Source: Rhodospirillaceae bacterium
Lineage (GTDB): Bacteria > Pseudomonadota > Alphaproteobacteria > TMED109
Assembly (NCBI GenBank): GCA_902615805.1
Contig: CACMQH010000002.1
Coordinates: forward strand, 38,318 to 102,317
Length of the DNA stretch: 64,000 bases
Reading direction: 5' to 3'
Both the position numbers and the translations under genes were made by a program. Below, piece by piece: positions 51,716 to 61,905 of the stretch. Below the pieces are notes generated by a model. That model saw only the letters and a program-made list of their open reading frames with translations. It was not told the origin of the DNA and did no database searches. Every line of letters starts with the position of its first letter. The stretch's first letter is position 1.

Positions 51716-53821
51716 TTAAAATCCAAATAATTTTATATTAAAACTTAAATTAGTTGCAGCTGGTATGTCAACATTATATGATTTATCTCTAGTATAAGTA
51801 AATTGTAATGCTGTACATTCGTTTACAAATTGAATGCCTATATTAGTTTTAAAAGGAACAGAATAAGTAGCTCCCGCTAGATCCCGTAGTTGATAAAAAT
51901 TTATGTTCCAAGATTTATTAATGGCATAATTAAAACCATAATTAATTTGTTCAGTATCACTGTTATTTGTGCTAGCAAAGCCTTTTAATTGAATATAAGA
52001 TAGTTTGAAACCTAAATTTTTTGATTTGGTTTGAACATTAAAATTATTCCTATTTAAGTTAAAATTTTCAGAAAGCCTATAATCGTAGCTTATATTGTAA
52101 GAGTCATCAGTAAAAATAATATTACCAACTATTTCTGATCTCTTATTTTTAAAACCACTATTTTTGTTAAAAAGTTCTTGCTTATTATTATTGTATGTTT
52201 GTCCTATAGAGCTGCTTAAACTTTGCTTATTTGAATTTATTTTTTTTAATAAAACTCCATAGTTCAATCTAACCCCACTCTCTTTTCTGTCATTTCCAGA
52301 ATACCTATCATAATTAAATAGATTAGAACTATTTAAATCTAATTCTAGGCTATCTTCATTTCTTATTTTATTATTATAATAATCATCAGGTGAAAAAAAA
52401 AGCTGTATTTTAGGTTCAATTAAAAAACTAGATTTTTTTGAATAACTAATTAAAGGATATTGGGTTTCAAGGCCTAATTTAGGAAAGAACTTTATTAGCG
52501 CTTTACTATTAGATGTGCCGTTTTTATTATAAGCATCAACATTAAAAATATTAAAATCTTTTATTAAAAAACCATTATATAAATAGCTTTTATTATTAGT
52601 GGTTTGAAAGTGTATACTATCTACGTCTTTATTATTCTTTCTAGAGACAGAATTTAAGGATATTTTAATTGAGCTATTTCTATTTCTTTTCTTATTATTT
52701 AAATTATTTGACTCAAAAGAGATGCTTGGTCTTATGAAAGGTAAATTAGATACTAAGTATTCATCTGAAAGAGATTGAAATTTAATAAGGTCAAAAGAAG
52801 CTTTTTTATATAAGTTTCCCCATTCAGTAAAAATATTTTGATTAAGTAAACTCTCACCTTCGGATAAATCGTATTTTGATAAATAAGATTTATCACTAGA
52901 TCTTTTAATGTTAACTCCATAAACCCAATTGCCAATATCTTTGTAAATATATTTCAGGTCAAGATGCCCTCTAATCTCTTTTTTTGTAGGTTCATTAATT
53001 CTTATTTTTGTGCCTTCAGTCAAAGAATACTTTAATTTTAAATTACTTTTATTAGAAATCGCGTTATGGTCATTCATTATTAAAAGTCCTTCTTTGCTTG
53101 ACAGTTTAGCTTTAGTAATAAGGTTAGAAGTATTTGAAAAGTTAAAAAAAATGGGCTGTTCATAAACTGTCCCAAAAGTATTCGTACTAGAAATTTTTGG
53201 AGTTAGAAGGCCTGTTTTATTCTTAACAGAAGGATCAGGGTGGTAAAAAATAGGCACAAACAGTATAGGAATATTAAAGGCCTCTAAGAACACATTCTCA
53301 TATAAGATTATTTTACTTTTTTTTAAGTGCGTTGCTTTTTTTGCTTTTAGCTTCCACATAATACTTTTATCTGTTCTTTCCTTACAACTTTTGCATTTTG
53401 TAAAAACTACGTTGTTATAAATAGTTTTGTCAGCTTCTTTTATGTTTTTTGCTGAGCTAGCTGCAAGTCTAGAGTTATCAGATAGTAAAACGCCTATATT
53501 TTTAATAAAATTACTTTTTAAATCACTTGATAGTTCTGCCTCAGTTGCATAAATAACATTTGTATTTTTCTCAATAATTATTACATTGCCTTTTGCAAAA
53601 ACTTTTTTTTCTTTTAAATAATATGTTATTTCATTTGCTTTTAATTTGTAATTATTATTTGTTATATTAACATTTCCTTCTGCTTTTATTGTATTATTTT
53701 CTTCATTTTTGCTTATGCTATCAGCAGACAAAAAAAACTTTTCAGCTGTATAAGCAAGCTTAGTAGTAATTAATATAAGTGCCCCAAAAAGCATAAATTT
53801 AAAAATTTTATTATTTCTCAT
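51716..53821 (-). CDS. lptD: LPS-assembly outer membrane protein LptD
   Basis: LptD is the beta-barrel that places lipopolysaccharide in the outer leaflet. The 701 residues begin with a signal (MRNNKIFKFMLFGALILITT), then the OstA/LptA-like domain (LSADSISKNEENNTIKAEGNVNI) and a long barrel domain. Two cysteines, close together in FTKCKSC, lie before the barrel. I take ATG 53821 rather than 53842, which would overlap lptG by 32 bp; the chosen start overlaps it by 11 bp. It is shorter than the E. coli protein (784 aa). Confidence 0.92.
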   Translation of the reverse strand: MRNNKIFKFMLFGALILITTKLAYTAEKFFLSADSISKNEENNTIKAEGNVNITNNNYKLKANEITYYLKEKKVFAKGNVIIIEKNTNVIYATEAELSSDLKSNFIKNIGVLLSDNSRLAASSAKNIKEADKTIYNNVVFTKCKSCKERTDKSIMWKLKAKKATHLKKSKIILYENVFLEAFNIPILFVPIFYHPDPSVKNKTGLLTPKISSTNTFGTVYEQPIFFNFSNTSNLITKAKLSSKEGLLIMNDHNAISNKSNLKLKYSLTEGTKIRINEPTKKEIRGHLDLKYIYKDIGNWVYGVNIKRSSDKSYLSKYDLSEGESLLNQNIFTEWGNLYKKASFDLIKFQSLSDEYLVSNLPFIRPSISFESNNLNNKKRNRNSSIKISLNSVSRKNNKDVDSIHFQTTNNKSYLYNGFLIKDFNIFNVDAYNKNGTSNSKALIKFFPKLGLETQYPLISYSKKSSFLIEPKIQLFFSPDDYYNNKIRNEDSLELDLNSSNLFNYDRYSGNDRKESGVRLNYGVLLKKINSNKQSLSSSIGQTYNNNKQELFNKNSGFKNKRSEIVGNIIFTDDSYNISYDYRLSENFNLNRNNFNVQTKSKNLGFKLSYIQLKGFASTNNSDTEQINYGFNYAINKSWNINFYQLRDLAGATYSVPFKTNIGIQFVNECTALQFTYTRDKSYNVDIPAATNLSFNIKLFGF

Positions 53822-54905
53822 CAGCATGAATAATAAGCGCAATTGCTAAAAATAGTGGTAAAATAATAGGTAATATAGACCCAAATAATAAAGGCATTTT
53901 ACCAGCTAAAGATAAAGCGTTAATTATTTTAGTAATATAAAAGATAAAAAATCCGGTTATTATACCCATTAAAAAAAGTAAATTAGTTTTTTTTCTAGCA
54001 AAATTATTTAAATTGAAACTTACTCCCAGCAAGCTCATTGCTGCTAAAAGAAAAGGAAAGCTAAAGAGTTTATATAAATGGTAACGATGTTTTTTTGCAG
54101 AGAAGCCAGCATTTTCAAACATCTTTATAAAAGGAATTAAACTCCATAAAGACAAGGAATCTGGTGAAGAAAAACCTTCTTTTATTTGACTTTTTGTAAT
54201 AGAGGTAGGTATTTTAATTTTTGGCATCACAGAAACCTCTCCCATATTATTAATTATTTCAGTATTTTTAAGCAACCAATAGTTTTCATATAATTCAGAG
54301 CTTTCAGCCTTAATTTTTTTTTTAACTTCATATTCTTTATTAAAGTTAAAAACAATTACATCGTTGAACTGCATTGTTTTAGCATCTAAACTTTTAGCAT
54401 AAATCATATCATTCCCATCAATATTTCCTTGTTTTACCCAAAATCCACTGTTCGTTACCAATATAGAATTAATAGGCTTACCTAAAACATCTGCTTCAAT
54501 ACTTAATATTTTTTTTTGTGTGGCAGAAATTAAAGGACTAAAAACTATTACAAAAAACAAGCCTAGAATAATAGAAACCAAAAAAATGGGTAAAGTTATT
54601 TTTCTTATCGTTAAGCCTGTGGTTCTCATAACAATAAGTTCTTTTGTATTACTCACCTTTATAACCCAAAGCATTCCAGAGAAAAAAAAGCAAAATGGTA
54701 AAATTTCTAATAACATTTTTGGTAAATTTAAAGAACTTAATATTAATATCAAAGTTGTGCTAATCTTTTCATTAGAAGATAGTTTTTTTCCAAATTCAAC
54801 GGCATCACCAATAAAAATAATAGAGGCAAATAGTACAATTATAATCCCAGTTGAAAAAAGAAATGTTTTAGATATATATTTATATATCTCAGAGTTTAAG
54901 TTCAT
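53811..54905 (-). CDS. lptG: LPS export permease LptG
   Basis: One of the two inner-membrane permeases of the LptB2FG complex. The 364 residues have three transmembrane helices in the first 125 residues, a periplasmic jellyroll domain (about 130-270) and three C-terminal helices. Typical sequences are NLPKMLLEILPFCFFFSGMLWVIKVSNTKELIVMRTTG and HLYKLFSFPFLLAAMSLLGV. Its position between lptF and lptD, overlapping both, supports the LptG assignment. Confidence 0.93.
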   Translation of the reverse strand: MNLNSEIYKYISKTFLFSTGIIIVLFASIIFIGDAVEFGKKLSSNEKISTTLILILSSLNLPKMLLEILPFCFFFSGMLWVIKVSNTKELIVMRTTGLTIRKITLPIFLVSIILGLFFVIVFSPLISATQKKILSIEADVLGKPINSILVTNSGFWVKQGNIDGNDMIYAKSLDAKTMQFNDVIVFNFNKEYEVKKKIKAESSELYENYWLLKNTEIINNMGEVSVMPKIKIPTSITKSQIKEGFSSPDSLSLWSLIPFIKMFENAGFSAKKHRYHLYKLFSFPFLLAAMSLLGVSFNLNNFARKKTNLLFLMGIITGFFIFYITKIINALSLAGKMPLLFGSILPIILPLFLAIALIIHADEK

Positions 54906-56019
54906 TTTTAAACCTTTTAAGAAAACTAATAATTATGTTTTCATATTTAATAATAAGTATTGGCAGACAACATAATAATATCAATGAAATATATGGTAAT
55001 AAAAATGTATAAATTGAAAAAATTATTTTATTCATAGATGATATATATATTGCTTGTATCAAAACAGCAATAAATGAACATAAAATTATTTTACTGGCTA
55101 AGACTTTTCTTTTAAACTCCCCAAAAAGTATTGAGAAGGCAGCTAAAGCGCACATAAATAATACTAAAAAGGGTGAACTAAGTCTTTTGTGAGCTTCTGC
55201 CAAAAATTCATTCTTTATTTTACTATTAATAGTTTTATCAGGATAGAAAAGCTCCTTAATAGATCTTTCTTCAACTTGTTTGAATCTAACTGTTTCTTTT
55301 TTTTCTGTAATTATTTGAAATTCATATTTACTAAAATTTAATATAGATGTTTTTTTATTATTATAATTATAAACATACCTAGTTCCATCAAAAACTATAA
55401 TTTTTGTTTTATTCTCAAAATTGGTCAATATCCCTTGTTTAGCTAAAATTGTACTTTCTAATTGTTTATTTCGTGTATCATGTATTAATATATTCTTTAC
55501 TACCCCATTCTTGTTAGCTTTATCGATATAAACTGTCAGGCCCTTGATAGGATTATGAAAAGATCCTGCTTCTAGAGTGGACATAACAAAATTATTTCTT
55601 AAATCCGATTGAAAACTTTTAAAGGTTTTGTAATTATTTGGACTTAGGTAAAGCTCTATTAAGAGCAAGAATAGTGCTACAATTCCACCAAATATAATAG
55701 CTGGAACCATAAGAAATAATTTAGATAGACCAAAAGTTTCTATAACTAATAATTCTGAATCACCCTTTAATTTTTGATATGTGTATATTACTGCTACAAA
55801 AGATATCAATGGCAACAAAAGCGCTAAAATTTTAGGAGCTATTAAACTTACAAACCAAAAGTAAGAGCTTAGAGATAATCCTTTATTAATTATTAAATCA
55901 ATATACTTTAAAGATCTAGACAACCAAACTATTCCTGTTAGCACTAAGCTTATAACTAAAAAAGGTTTTAAAATATTCAGAAAAATATATTTTATAAATA
56001 TAAAGTTATTTATGCGCAT
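54889..56019 (-). CDS. lptF: LPS export permease LptF
   Basis: Partner permease of LptG. The 376 residues have the same plan: N-terminal helices with APKILALLLPLISFVAVIYTYQKLKGDSELLVIETFG, a periplasmic domain and C-terminal helices with EAHKRLSSPFLVLFMCALAAFSILF. Overlaps lptG by 17 bp. Divergent from pepA with 76 bp between. This lptF/pepA divergence is usual in Gram-negative genomes. Confidence 0.93.
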   Translation of the reverse strand: MRINNFIFIKYIFLNILKPFLVISLVLTGIVWLSRSLKYIDLIINKGLSLSSYFWFVSLIAPKILALLLPLISFVAVIYTYQKLKGDSELLVIETFGLSKLFLMVPAIIFGGIVALFLLLIELYLSPNNYKTFKSFQSDLRNNFVMSTLEAGSFHNPIKGLTVYIDKANKNGVVKNILIHDTRNKQLESTILAKQGILTNFENKTKIIVFDGTRYVYNYNNKKTSILNFSKYEFQIITEKKETVRFKQVEERSIKELFYPDKTINSKIKNEFLAEAHKRLSSPFLVLFMCALAAFSILFGEFKRKVLASKIILCSFIAVLIQAIYISSMNKIIFSIYTFLLPYISLILLCCLPILIIKYENIIISFLKRFKNELKL

Positions 56020-56095
56020 TTTTTTACTTGTTTACATTGAAATAATAACATAAAAATAATACATAATTCTAAAAATGATATTGGAGTAACTTAAC

Positions 56096-57577
56096 ATGAA
56101 ATTTAATTTTAATTCAGAATTTTCTAGAGATAAAGGTGTTTTATTATTTGTATGTGTAAGAAATGAACCTATGCATAGATATTTAGCTAACTTAAATAAA
56201 GAAAATTCTGATTATATTAAACAAGCTATGAAAGTAGTTAACTTTAATTATAAAGAAAATAATAAATTAGATCTAATATTACCAAAAGGTTCAAAATCAG
56301 ACAGAATTTTAATATTAGGTATCAATAAAAATAGCTCTTTTAGTGATATTGATCTGGGTAAGTTAGGTAGTACTATTACTACGATATTAAATAATAAAAA
56401 AATTAAAGAAGCTAGTTTAATTTTAAATGATAAAACCTTTAACGCTAATGAGGTAGCTTTATTGTTATACGGAATTACTTTAAATACGTATAGATTTAAT
56501 AAATATTTTTCAGATAAGAAAAAAATAAGAGAGAATTTTCTTGAAACTATTAATTTGTTTAGCGCTAATTATAAAAACATTAAAAATGAATGGAGGCGCT
56601 TCAATGCTGTTAAAGAAGGCGTTTTTCTCACAAGAGATTTAGTTAGTGAACCATCAAATAACTTAACCCCATTATTGTTAGCAAAAGAAGCGTTAAAGTT
56701 GCGTAAAACTGGCTTAAAAGTAGAACAACTTGATGAAAAAAAGCTAAAACAATTAAAGATGGGAGCTCTATTAGGTGTTGCTCAGGGAAGTGCGAATAAA
56801 CCATATGTTGTCACTTTAGAATGGAGAGGTAATAAATCAAAAAAAACTATGGATTATACCTTTGTAGGAAAAGGAGTAACCTTTGATACTGGAGGTATTT
56901 CAATAAAACCCTCTGGAGGAATGGAAGAGATGAAATACGATATGGGTGGCTCAGCTGTTGTACTAGGACTTATGAAAGCATTAGCATTAAGAAAAACTAA
57001 AGCAAATGTATCTGGTGTAATAGGGTTAGTTGAAAATATGCCTTCAGGTACTGCACAAAGACCAGGTGACGTTGTGAAATCAATGTCAGGGCAAACAATA
57101 GAAGTTATTAATACAGATGCAGAAGGAAGGTTAGTGCTTGCAGATATACTGTGGTATGCGCAGCAAAAATTTCAACCAAAAAAAATAGTAGATTTAGCTA
57201 CTTTGACTGGAGCTATAATTGTTAGCATTGGCCAAGAAAAAGCAGGGATGTTTTCTAATAATAAAGATTTTGCAGATGAACTTACTAAATTAGGTTTAAA
57301 AGTAGGAGAGGAAGTATGGAATATGCCAGTTGATGATAGTTATGAAAAAGATATAAGGTCTGATATTGCAGATATGAAAAATGTAGGATCAGGTAGGGGA
57401 GCTGGTTCAACTGCTGGAGCAATTTTTTTAAAACGCTTTATTAAAAATACAATTTGGATGCATTTAGATATAGCAGGTGTTACTTGGGCTAAATCAGATA
57501 GACCCATGACCCCAAAAGGTGGGTCAGGGTTCGGAGTAAGGCTTTTAGATGAACTAGTTTTTAAAAGCTTTAAATAA
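56096..57577 (+). CDS. pepA: Leucyl aminopeptidase
   Basis: Cytosolic two-metal M17 peptidase. The 493-residue protein has the C-terminal catalytic domain with VGKGVTFDTGGISIKPSGGMEEMKYDMGG in outline, the signature NTDAEGRLVLADILWYA and DIADMKNVGSGRGAGSTAGAIFL. Metal ligands Asp and Lys in FDTGG/SIKP and Asp-x-Glu in NTDAEGR are all present. It precedes ndk by 13 bp; holC, which can lie between them, is absent. Confidence 0.95.
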   Translation: MKFNFNSEFSRDKGVLLFVCVRNEPMHRYLANLNKENSDYIKQAMKVVNFNYKENNKLDLILPKGSKSDRILILGINKNSSFSDIDLGKLGSTITTILNNKKIKEASLILNDKTFNANEVALLLYGITLNTYRFNKYFSDKKKIRENFLETINLFSANYKNIKNEWRRFNAVKEGVFLTRDLVSEPSNNLTPLLLAKEALKLRKTGLKVEQLDEKKLKQLKMGALLGVAQGSANKPYVVTLEWRGNKSKKTMDYTFVGKGVTFDTGGISIKPSGGMEEMKYDMGGSAVVLGLMKALALRKTKANVSGVIGLVENMPSGTAQRPGDVVKSMSGQTIEVINTDAEGRLVLADILWYAQQKFQPKKIVDLATLTGAIIVSIGQEKAGMFSNNKDFADELTKLGLKVGEEVWNMPVDDSYEKDIRSDIADMKNVGSGRGAGSTAGAIFLKRFIKNTIWMHLDIAGVTWAKSDRPMTPKGGSGFGVRLLDELVFKSFK

Positions 57578-57590
57578 TTAAGGAAAACCT

Positions 57591-58013
57591 ATGGAATTAC
57601 AAAAAACATTATCAATAATTAAACCAGATGCAATGGAATTAAAATATTCAGGCAAAATTATAGATTTTATTGAAGAGAAGGGTTTTAAAATTATTGCACA
57701 AAAAAAAATAGTTCTGACAAAAAGCCAAGCTGAAGCTTTTTACTCAGTACACAAAGAAAGACCATTTTTTTATGAATTAGTTAATTTTATGATATCAGGT
57801 CCTATTCTAGTTCAAATTATTGAAGCTAAAAATGCAGTTTCATTTTATAGAGAAATAATGGGAAGTACTAATCCAGATGAGGCCGAAGAAGGAACTATAA
57901 GAAAGCTTTATGGTACTAATATTCAATGTAATGCAGTACATGGTTCAGATAGTATTGAGAATGCTAATATAGAAACTTCATTTTTTTTTAGTAAATTAGA
58001 AATGATTAGGTAA
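57591..58013 (+). CDS. ndk: Nucleoside diphosphate kinase
   Basis: Transfers phosphate between NTPs and NDPs. The 140-residue protein starts KTLSIIKPDAMELKYSGKII and has the active-site segment NAVHGSDSIENA with His117 as the phosphorylated residue. GPILVQIIEAKNAVSFYREIMGSTNP is standard. Its 3' end overlaps the convergent purM 3' end by 8 bp. Confidence 0.97.
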   Translation: MELQKTLSIIKPDAMELKYSGKIIDFIEEKGFKIIAQKKIVLTKSQAEAFYSVHKERPFFYELVNFMISGPILVQIIEAKNAVSFYREIMGSTNPDEAEEGTIRKLYGTNIQCNAVHGSDSIENANIETSFFFSKLEMIR

Positions 58014-59052
58014 AAATAATATTTTTATTGTTTGTTATTTGGCCTAAAACCTTTATAGGTTGCTTAATTTTTTTACTAAATGTGGAAAATTTTTCTAAAT
58101 CTTTTCTTTGTATAATTAAAATCATACCAATTCCGCAGTTGAAGGTTTTTAACATTTCTTTTTGACTAAGTTTACAATTTTTATAAAGCCAATTGAAAAT
58201 ACTATTTTTTTTATAGAAATCTAATTTATCAATTAAAATTTCTGCTCCAACATTTTTTGGTAGTATTCTTGATAAGTTTTCTGTTATACCGCCCCCTGTT
58301 ATATGAGATATTCCTTTAATATCAAATTTATCTATAAATTTTTGTATAGTTTTAACGTATATCAATGTAGGCTTTAAAAGAATGTCTCCAAAGGAGTTAC
58401 TTGAGTAAAATTTTTTTTTGTAACTAATTTTTTTCTCTTTGAAAATATCTCTTATTAAAGAGAAACCATTGGAGTGAATTCCATTGCTTGGCAATCCAAT
58501 TAAAACATCGTTATTTTTAATATTTTTTTTTGGTAATAATTTACTTTTATCAACAATACCTACAGCAAAACCTGCAAGATCAAAATGAGCATTCTGATAT
58601 AATCCAGGTAATTCTGCTGTTTCTCCTCCAACCAATGAACATGATGCTTTATAGCATCCTTTAGCAATTCCCTTGATTATATCAAGAACTTGTTGTTTCT
58701 TAATCTTTTCTACAGCGATATAATCAAGAAAAAAAAGAGGTTTTGCTCCTTGAACAATTAGATCGTTAACAGACATTGCCACTAAATCAATTCCTATTGT
58801 GTTATATTTATTCATATCTTTAGCTATTAAAATTTTGGTTCCTACGCCATCAGTTGCAGATACTAATAGAGGTTTTTTATATTTTGTATGTTCTAGATTA
58901 TAAACTGCTCCAAAGCCACCTATTCCATTTAAAACATTTTTATCATTAATTTTTTTTGATATTGGCTTTATTGCCTTGACTAATTCATTACCCAAATTTA
59001 CATTAACACCTGAACTTAGATAAGAGAAATTATACTTTTTTTTTTTATTCAT
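58006..59052 (-). CDS. purM: Phosphoribosylformylglycinamidine cyclo-ligase
   Basis: Fifth step of purine synthesis, making AIR. The 348 residues have YLSSGVNVNLGNELV, the ATP-binding VSATDGVGTKILIAKDM, GGETAELPG, GLPSNGIHSNGFSL and ISHITGGGITENLSRILP. purN, the usual downstream partner, is not here; the gene is followed by ndk on the opposite strand. It is divergent from the DUF2066 gene. Confidence 0.96.
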   Translation of the reverse strand: MNKKKKYNFSYLSSGVNVNLGNELVKAIKPISKKINDKNVLNGIGGFGAVYNLEHTKYKKPLLVSATDGVGTKILIAKDMNKYNTIGIDLVAMSVNDLIVQGAKPLFFLDYIAVEKIKKQQVLDIIKGIAKGCYKASCSLVGGETAELPGLYQNAHFDLAGFAVGIVDKSKLLPKKNIKNNDVLIGLPSNGIHSNGFSLIRDIFKEKKISYKKKFYSSNSFGDILLKPTLIYVKTIQKFIDKFDIKGISHITGGGITENLSRILPKNVGAEILIDKLDFYKKNSIFNWLYKNCKLSQKEMLKTFNCGIGMILIIQRKDLEKFSTFSKKIKQPIKVLGQITNNKNIIFT

Positions 59053-59082
59053 ACTGTTTTATTTAGTAGGTTATAAAATACT

Positions 59083-60168
59083 TTGAAAACTTTCAACATA
59101 ATAAAGATTAAAAATATTTTTTTAATATTTTTAATATGCTTTTTTGTAAATATTTCTTTTAGTGCTAATCAAGCTGTAGTAAAAAATATTTACATAGAAC
59201 TTGATCTTAAAGAGAATGTTGATCACAGAACTATTGCAATTGAAACATCTTATAAAATAGCCCTGTCAAGATACTTGAAGTGGATAACTTTAAAAGAAAC
59301 CCCAGATATAATTGATTTAGTAGGTTTATTAGAAGCCAGAGATTACGTTTCTGGATATTCTATAGAGAATGAAAAATATAAGAAAGAAAAGTATAGTGCA
59401 TTAATTACAGTAACCTTTGAAAAAAATAAATTAGAAAAATTTTTAGAAAATAAAAATATAGAGTTTTTTTCGAAAAAGGGTCCAAAAACTTTAATTATTC
59501 CTATTATAAACTTTGAGCAAAGATTAATTTTATGGGATGACCCTAATCCATGGTTTGATGTTTGGCTTAGAAGACCTTTAGATTCAAATTTAAATTTATT
59601 TACCTTACCGACTGGAGAGGTTGATGATTTAATAACGCTTAGTGCACAAGATGCAATTAATCTTAAATATTTTAAAATTAAAAAATTAGCAAATAAATAT
59701 GACGCAGATCAAGCATATATTTTACTTGTTAATGTTGAAAGTCAAAATGAAAAAATCAAGTTAAGTATAGAAGCTTATGATGGCTTTTCACAGGAAGTTA
59801 TATTTTCTTCAGATATAGAAAATATAAAAATTAATAACTTTGACTATAATCTTAATGTGTTCGCAGATACTTTTGCTGACTATATTGATGATTTGTGGGT
59901 GAAAGAAAATCTTGATAATATTAATTCTGAAACAAAGATATTAGCAAAGATTTCTTATAAGAAATATAGTGAATGGATTAAAATTAAAAACTTTTTAATT
60001 AATAATGAAAAAGTTTTAAAATATAATATTTTAATTATAAGTAACAACAATGCCACAATTGAATTGAATATATTGTCAATTGATGAATTTGTAGAAGATT
60101 TAATAAAAAATAGATTTAAGATAATAAAAAAAGAAAATAATATTTTTATTAGTCAATATGAAAGTTAG
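59083..60168 (+). CDS. DUF2066 domain exported protein
   Basis: A 361-residue protein with an N-terminal signal (about 10-26, IFLIFLICFFVNISFSAN) and a family-typical layout: an early helical segment DHRTIAIETSYKIALSRYLKWI, then SGYSIENEKYKKEKYSALITVTF and the late WFDVWLRRPLDSNLNLFTLPTGEVDD. DUF2066 proteins are periplasmic with unknown function and usually precede a PerM-type permease and hda, as here. TTG 59083 is the probable start. Confidence 0.8.
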   Translation: MKTFNIIKIKNIFLIFLICFFVNISFSANQAVVKNIYIELDLKENVDHRTIAIETSYKIALSRYLKWITLKETPDIIDLVGLLEARDYVSGYSIENEKYKKEKYSALITVTFEKNKLEKFLENKNIEFFSKKGPKTLIIPIINFEQRLILWDDPNPWFDVWLRRPLDSNLNLFTLPTGEVDDLITLSAQDAINLKYFKIKKLANKYDADQAYILLVNVESQNEKIKLSIEAYDGFSQEVIFSSDIENIKINNFDYNLNVFADTFADYIDDLWVKENLDNINSETKILAKISYKKYSEWIKIKNFLINNEKVLKYNILIISNNNATIELNILSIDEFVEDLIKNRFKIIKKENNIFISQYES

Positions 60169-60170
60169 AC

Positions 60171-61190
60171 ATGAACAACATTTTTAATAAAAAGGTATTG
60201 TTTTTTCTATTTTCTTTTATATTTAGTATTCTGTTAGTCTATTTGATAGAGTTACTTATTCCCTTCCTAGCTGGACTACTAATAGCTTATCTTTTAGACC
60301 CATTAGTAGATTATCTCGAAAAAAATAAAATTAAAAGAGCAATTGCGACTACTATTATATTAATCTTCTTCTTTTTAATTATTTTGATTTTATGTTTTTT
60401 AATTTTTCCAATATTATCAATCCAATTAAAGAGTTTTTTAATTGAGTTTCCGATGGTTATTGATACTTTAAATCAAAAGATTAACTCAATAATTGAGTAT
60501 TTGCAAAAAAAGGCTCTTCAAGAAAGTAGCTCAGATTTTTTAAATAATATTCTCCCTAATTTTAGTAATCTTATAACAGGTTTTTTAAAAAATATAGTTT
60601 CTTCATCGTTAGCAGTATTTAACATAATTACTATAATTTTAGTGACACCTATTGTGTCATGGTATTTTTTAAAAGATTGGGATGACATTTTAATGAATTT
60701 AAATAGTTTACTGCCTTCAAAACAAAAAAAAACATTCATTAAATATGCAAAAGAAGTGGATTTAATTTTTAGTGCTTATTTAAGGGGGCAAATATTAGTT
60801 AGTTTATTTTTGACACTTTTTTATTCTTCTTCTTTTTATATCCTAGGATTAAACTATTCATTATTTATTGGTATATTTGCAGGTTTTTTTTCATTTATTC
60901 CTTTAATTGGAATAATAGTAAGTTTTTTTATTACTGCTTTACTAGCTTATCTTCAATTTCTAGAAATTTTTACAATATTTTATATATCATTAATATTTTT
61001 AGTAGCACAATTATTAGAATCTAACTATTTGACACCAAAGCTAATTGGAAAAAGACTAGGCTTACATCCTCTAGCAGTATTATTCTCCATCTTTGTGTCT
61101 GGTGCTTTATTTGGTATAATAGGAATTATTTTTGCAACACCATTAATGGCTACAATTGTCTTTATTTTTAAGAGTAATTTAAAAAATTAA
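60171..61190 (+). CDS. AI-2E/PerM family permease
   Basis: A 339-residue membrane protein with seven or eight hydrophobic helices and the family motif pattern FLAGLLIAYLLDPLVDYLEKNKIKRAIATTIIL near the start. Later segments are YAKEVDLIFSAYLRGQILVSLFLTLFYSSSFYILGLNYSLFIGIFAGFFSFIPLIG in outline and LESNYLTPKLIGKRLGLHPLAVLFSIFVSGALFG. The family includes transporters and Na+/H+ exchangers. It overlaps hda by one base. Confidence 0.88.
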   Translation: MNNIFNKKVLFFLFSFIFSILLVYLIELLIPFLAGLLIAYLLDPLVDYLEKNKIKRAIATTIILIFFFLIILILCFLIFPILSIQLKSFLIEFPMVIDTLNQKINSIIEYLQKKALQESSSDFLNNILPNFSNLITGFLKNIVSSSLAVFNIITIILVTPIVSWYFLKDWDDILMNLNSLLPSKQKKTFIKYAKEVDLIFSAYLRGQILVSLFLTLFYSSSFYILGLNYSLFIGIFAGFFSFIPLIGIIVSFFITALLAYLQFLEIFTIFYISLIFLVAQLLESNYLTPKLIGKRLGLHPLAVLFSIFVSGALFGIIGIIFATPLMATIVFIFKSNLKN

Positions 61191-61852
61191 TGAATGATTT
61201 TACCTATCAACAAACACTTCCTTTAAAACTTTTACCTTCTTATGGTAGACATGATTTTATCGTAGGAGAGTCAAATTTAGAAGCCGTAAAGTGGGTTGAT
61301 AATTTTTCAAAATCTAAGGTTAATGGCCTAGTAATTATTGGACCAATTGCATCAGGAAAATCACATTTAATTAGTACACTAAAAAATAAATACAAAATAC
61401 TAGAGGCGGAAGAGGTAAACGAAGAAAAAATAAATATTTTAGAGTTAAAAGATCTTATTATTGAAAATATAGAAAAAATAGAAAACCATTATTTTTTTTT
61501 ACATATTATTAACATAGTAAAAGAGAAAAATTTTAAAGTATTACTTACTTCAAGACAACCTATTAAGGAACTAAATATTAAGCTAGAAGACCTAAAATCA
61601 AGATTGCTAGCTTATGCCCATTCTAAAATTTTGCTTCCCACAGATGATGTGTTGAGGGGTATTATTATAAAAATTTCTAAAGACAAAGGGCTGCTTTTAA
61701 GCGATACTGTCATAAATTATATACTTAGTCATGTAGAAAGATCTTACTCTATTATTAATGGTTTTATCAACGAGTTAGATCAATTATCACTGATAAGAAA
61801 AAAAAAAATTACGATACCATTTATTAAAAGTTTTTTGGAAAGTAAACTTTAG
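61190..61852 (+). CDS. hda: DnaA-related regulatory inactivator Hda (HdaA)
   Basis: A 220-residue AAA+ protein resembling domains III and IV-proximal part of DnaA. It opens QQTLPLKLLPSYGRHDFIVGESNLEAVKWV, and has a Walker A GPIASGKSHL (about 52-61), then RLLAYAHSKILLPTDDVLRGIIIKISKDKGLLLSD. HdaA with the sliding clamp promotes hydrolysis of DnaA-ATP after initiation. The initial QQTLPL stretch is close to a clamp-binding motif. Placement after the permease and before ppk1 is the usual alphaproteobacterial order. Confidence 0.88.
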   Translation: MNDFTYQQTLPLKLLPSYGRHDFIVGESNLEAVKWVDNFSKSKVNGLVIIGPIASGKSHLISTLKNKYKILEAEEVNEEKINILELKDLIIENIEKIENHYFFLHIINIVKEKNFKVLLTSRQPIKELNIKLEDLKSRLLAYAHSKILLPTDDVLRGIIIKISKDKGLLLSDTVINYILSHVERSYSIINGFINELDQLSLIRKKKITIPFIKSFLESKL

Positions 61853-61905
61853 CGTATAAATAAATTTTTATTTTATGATATATGGTATTAATATAAAATA
61901 AATTT

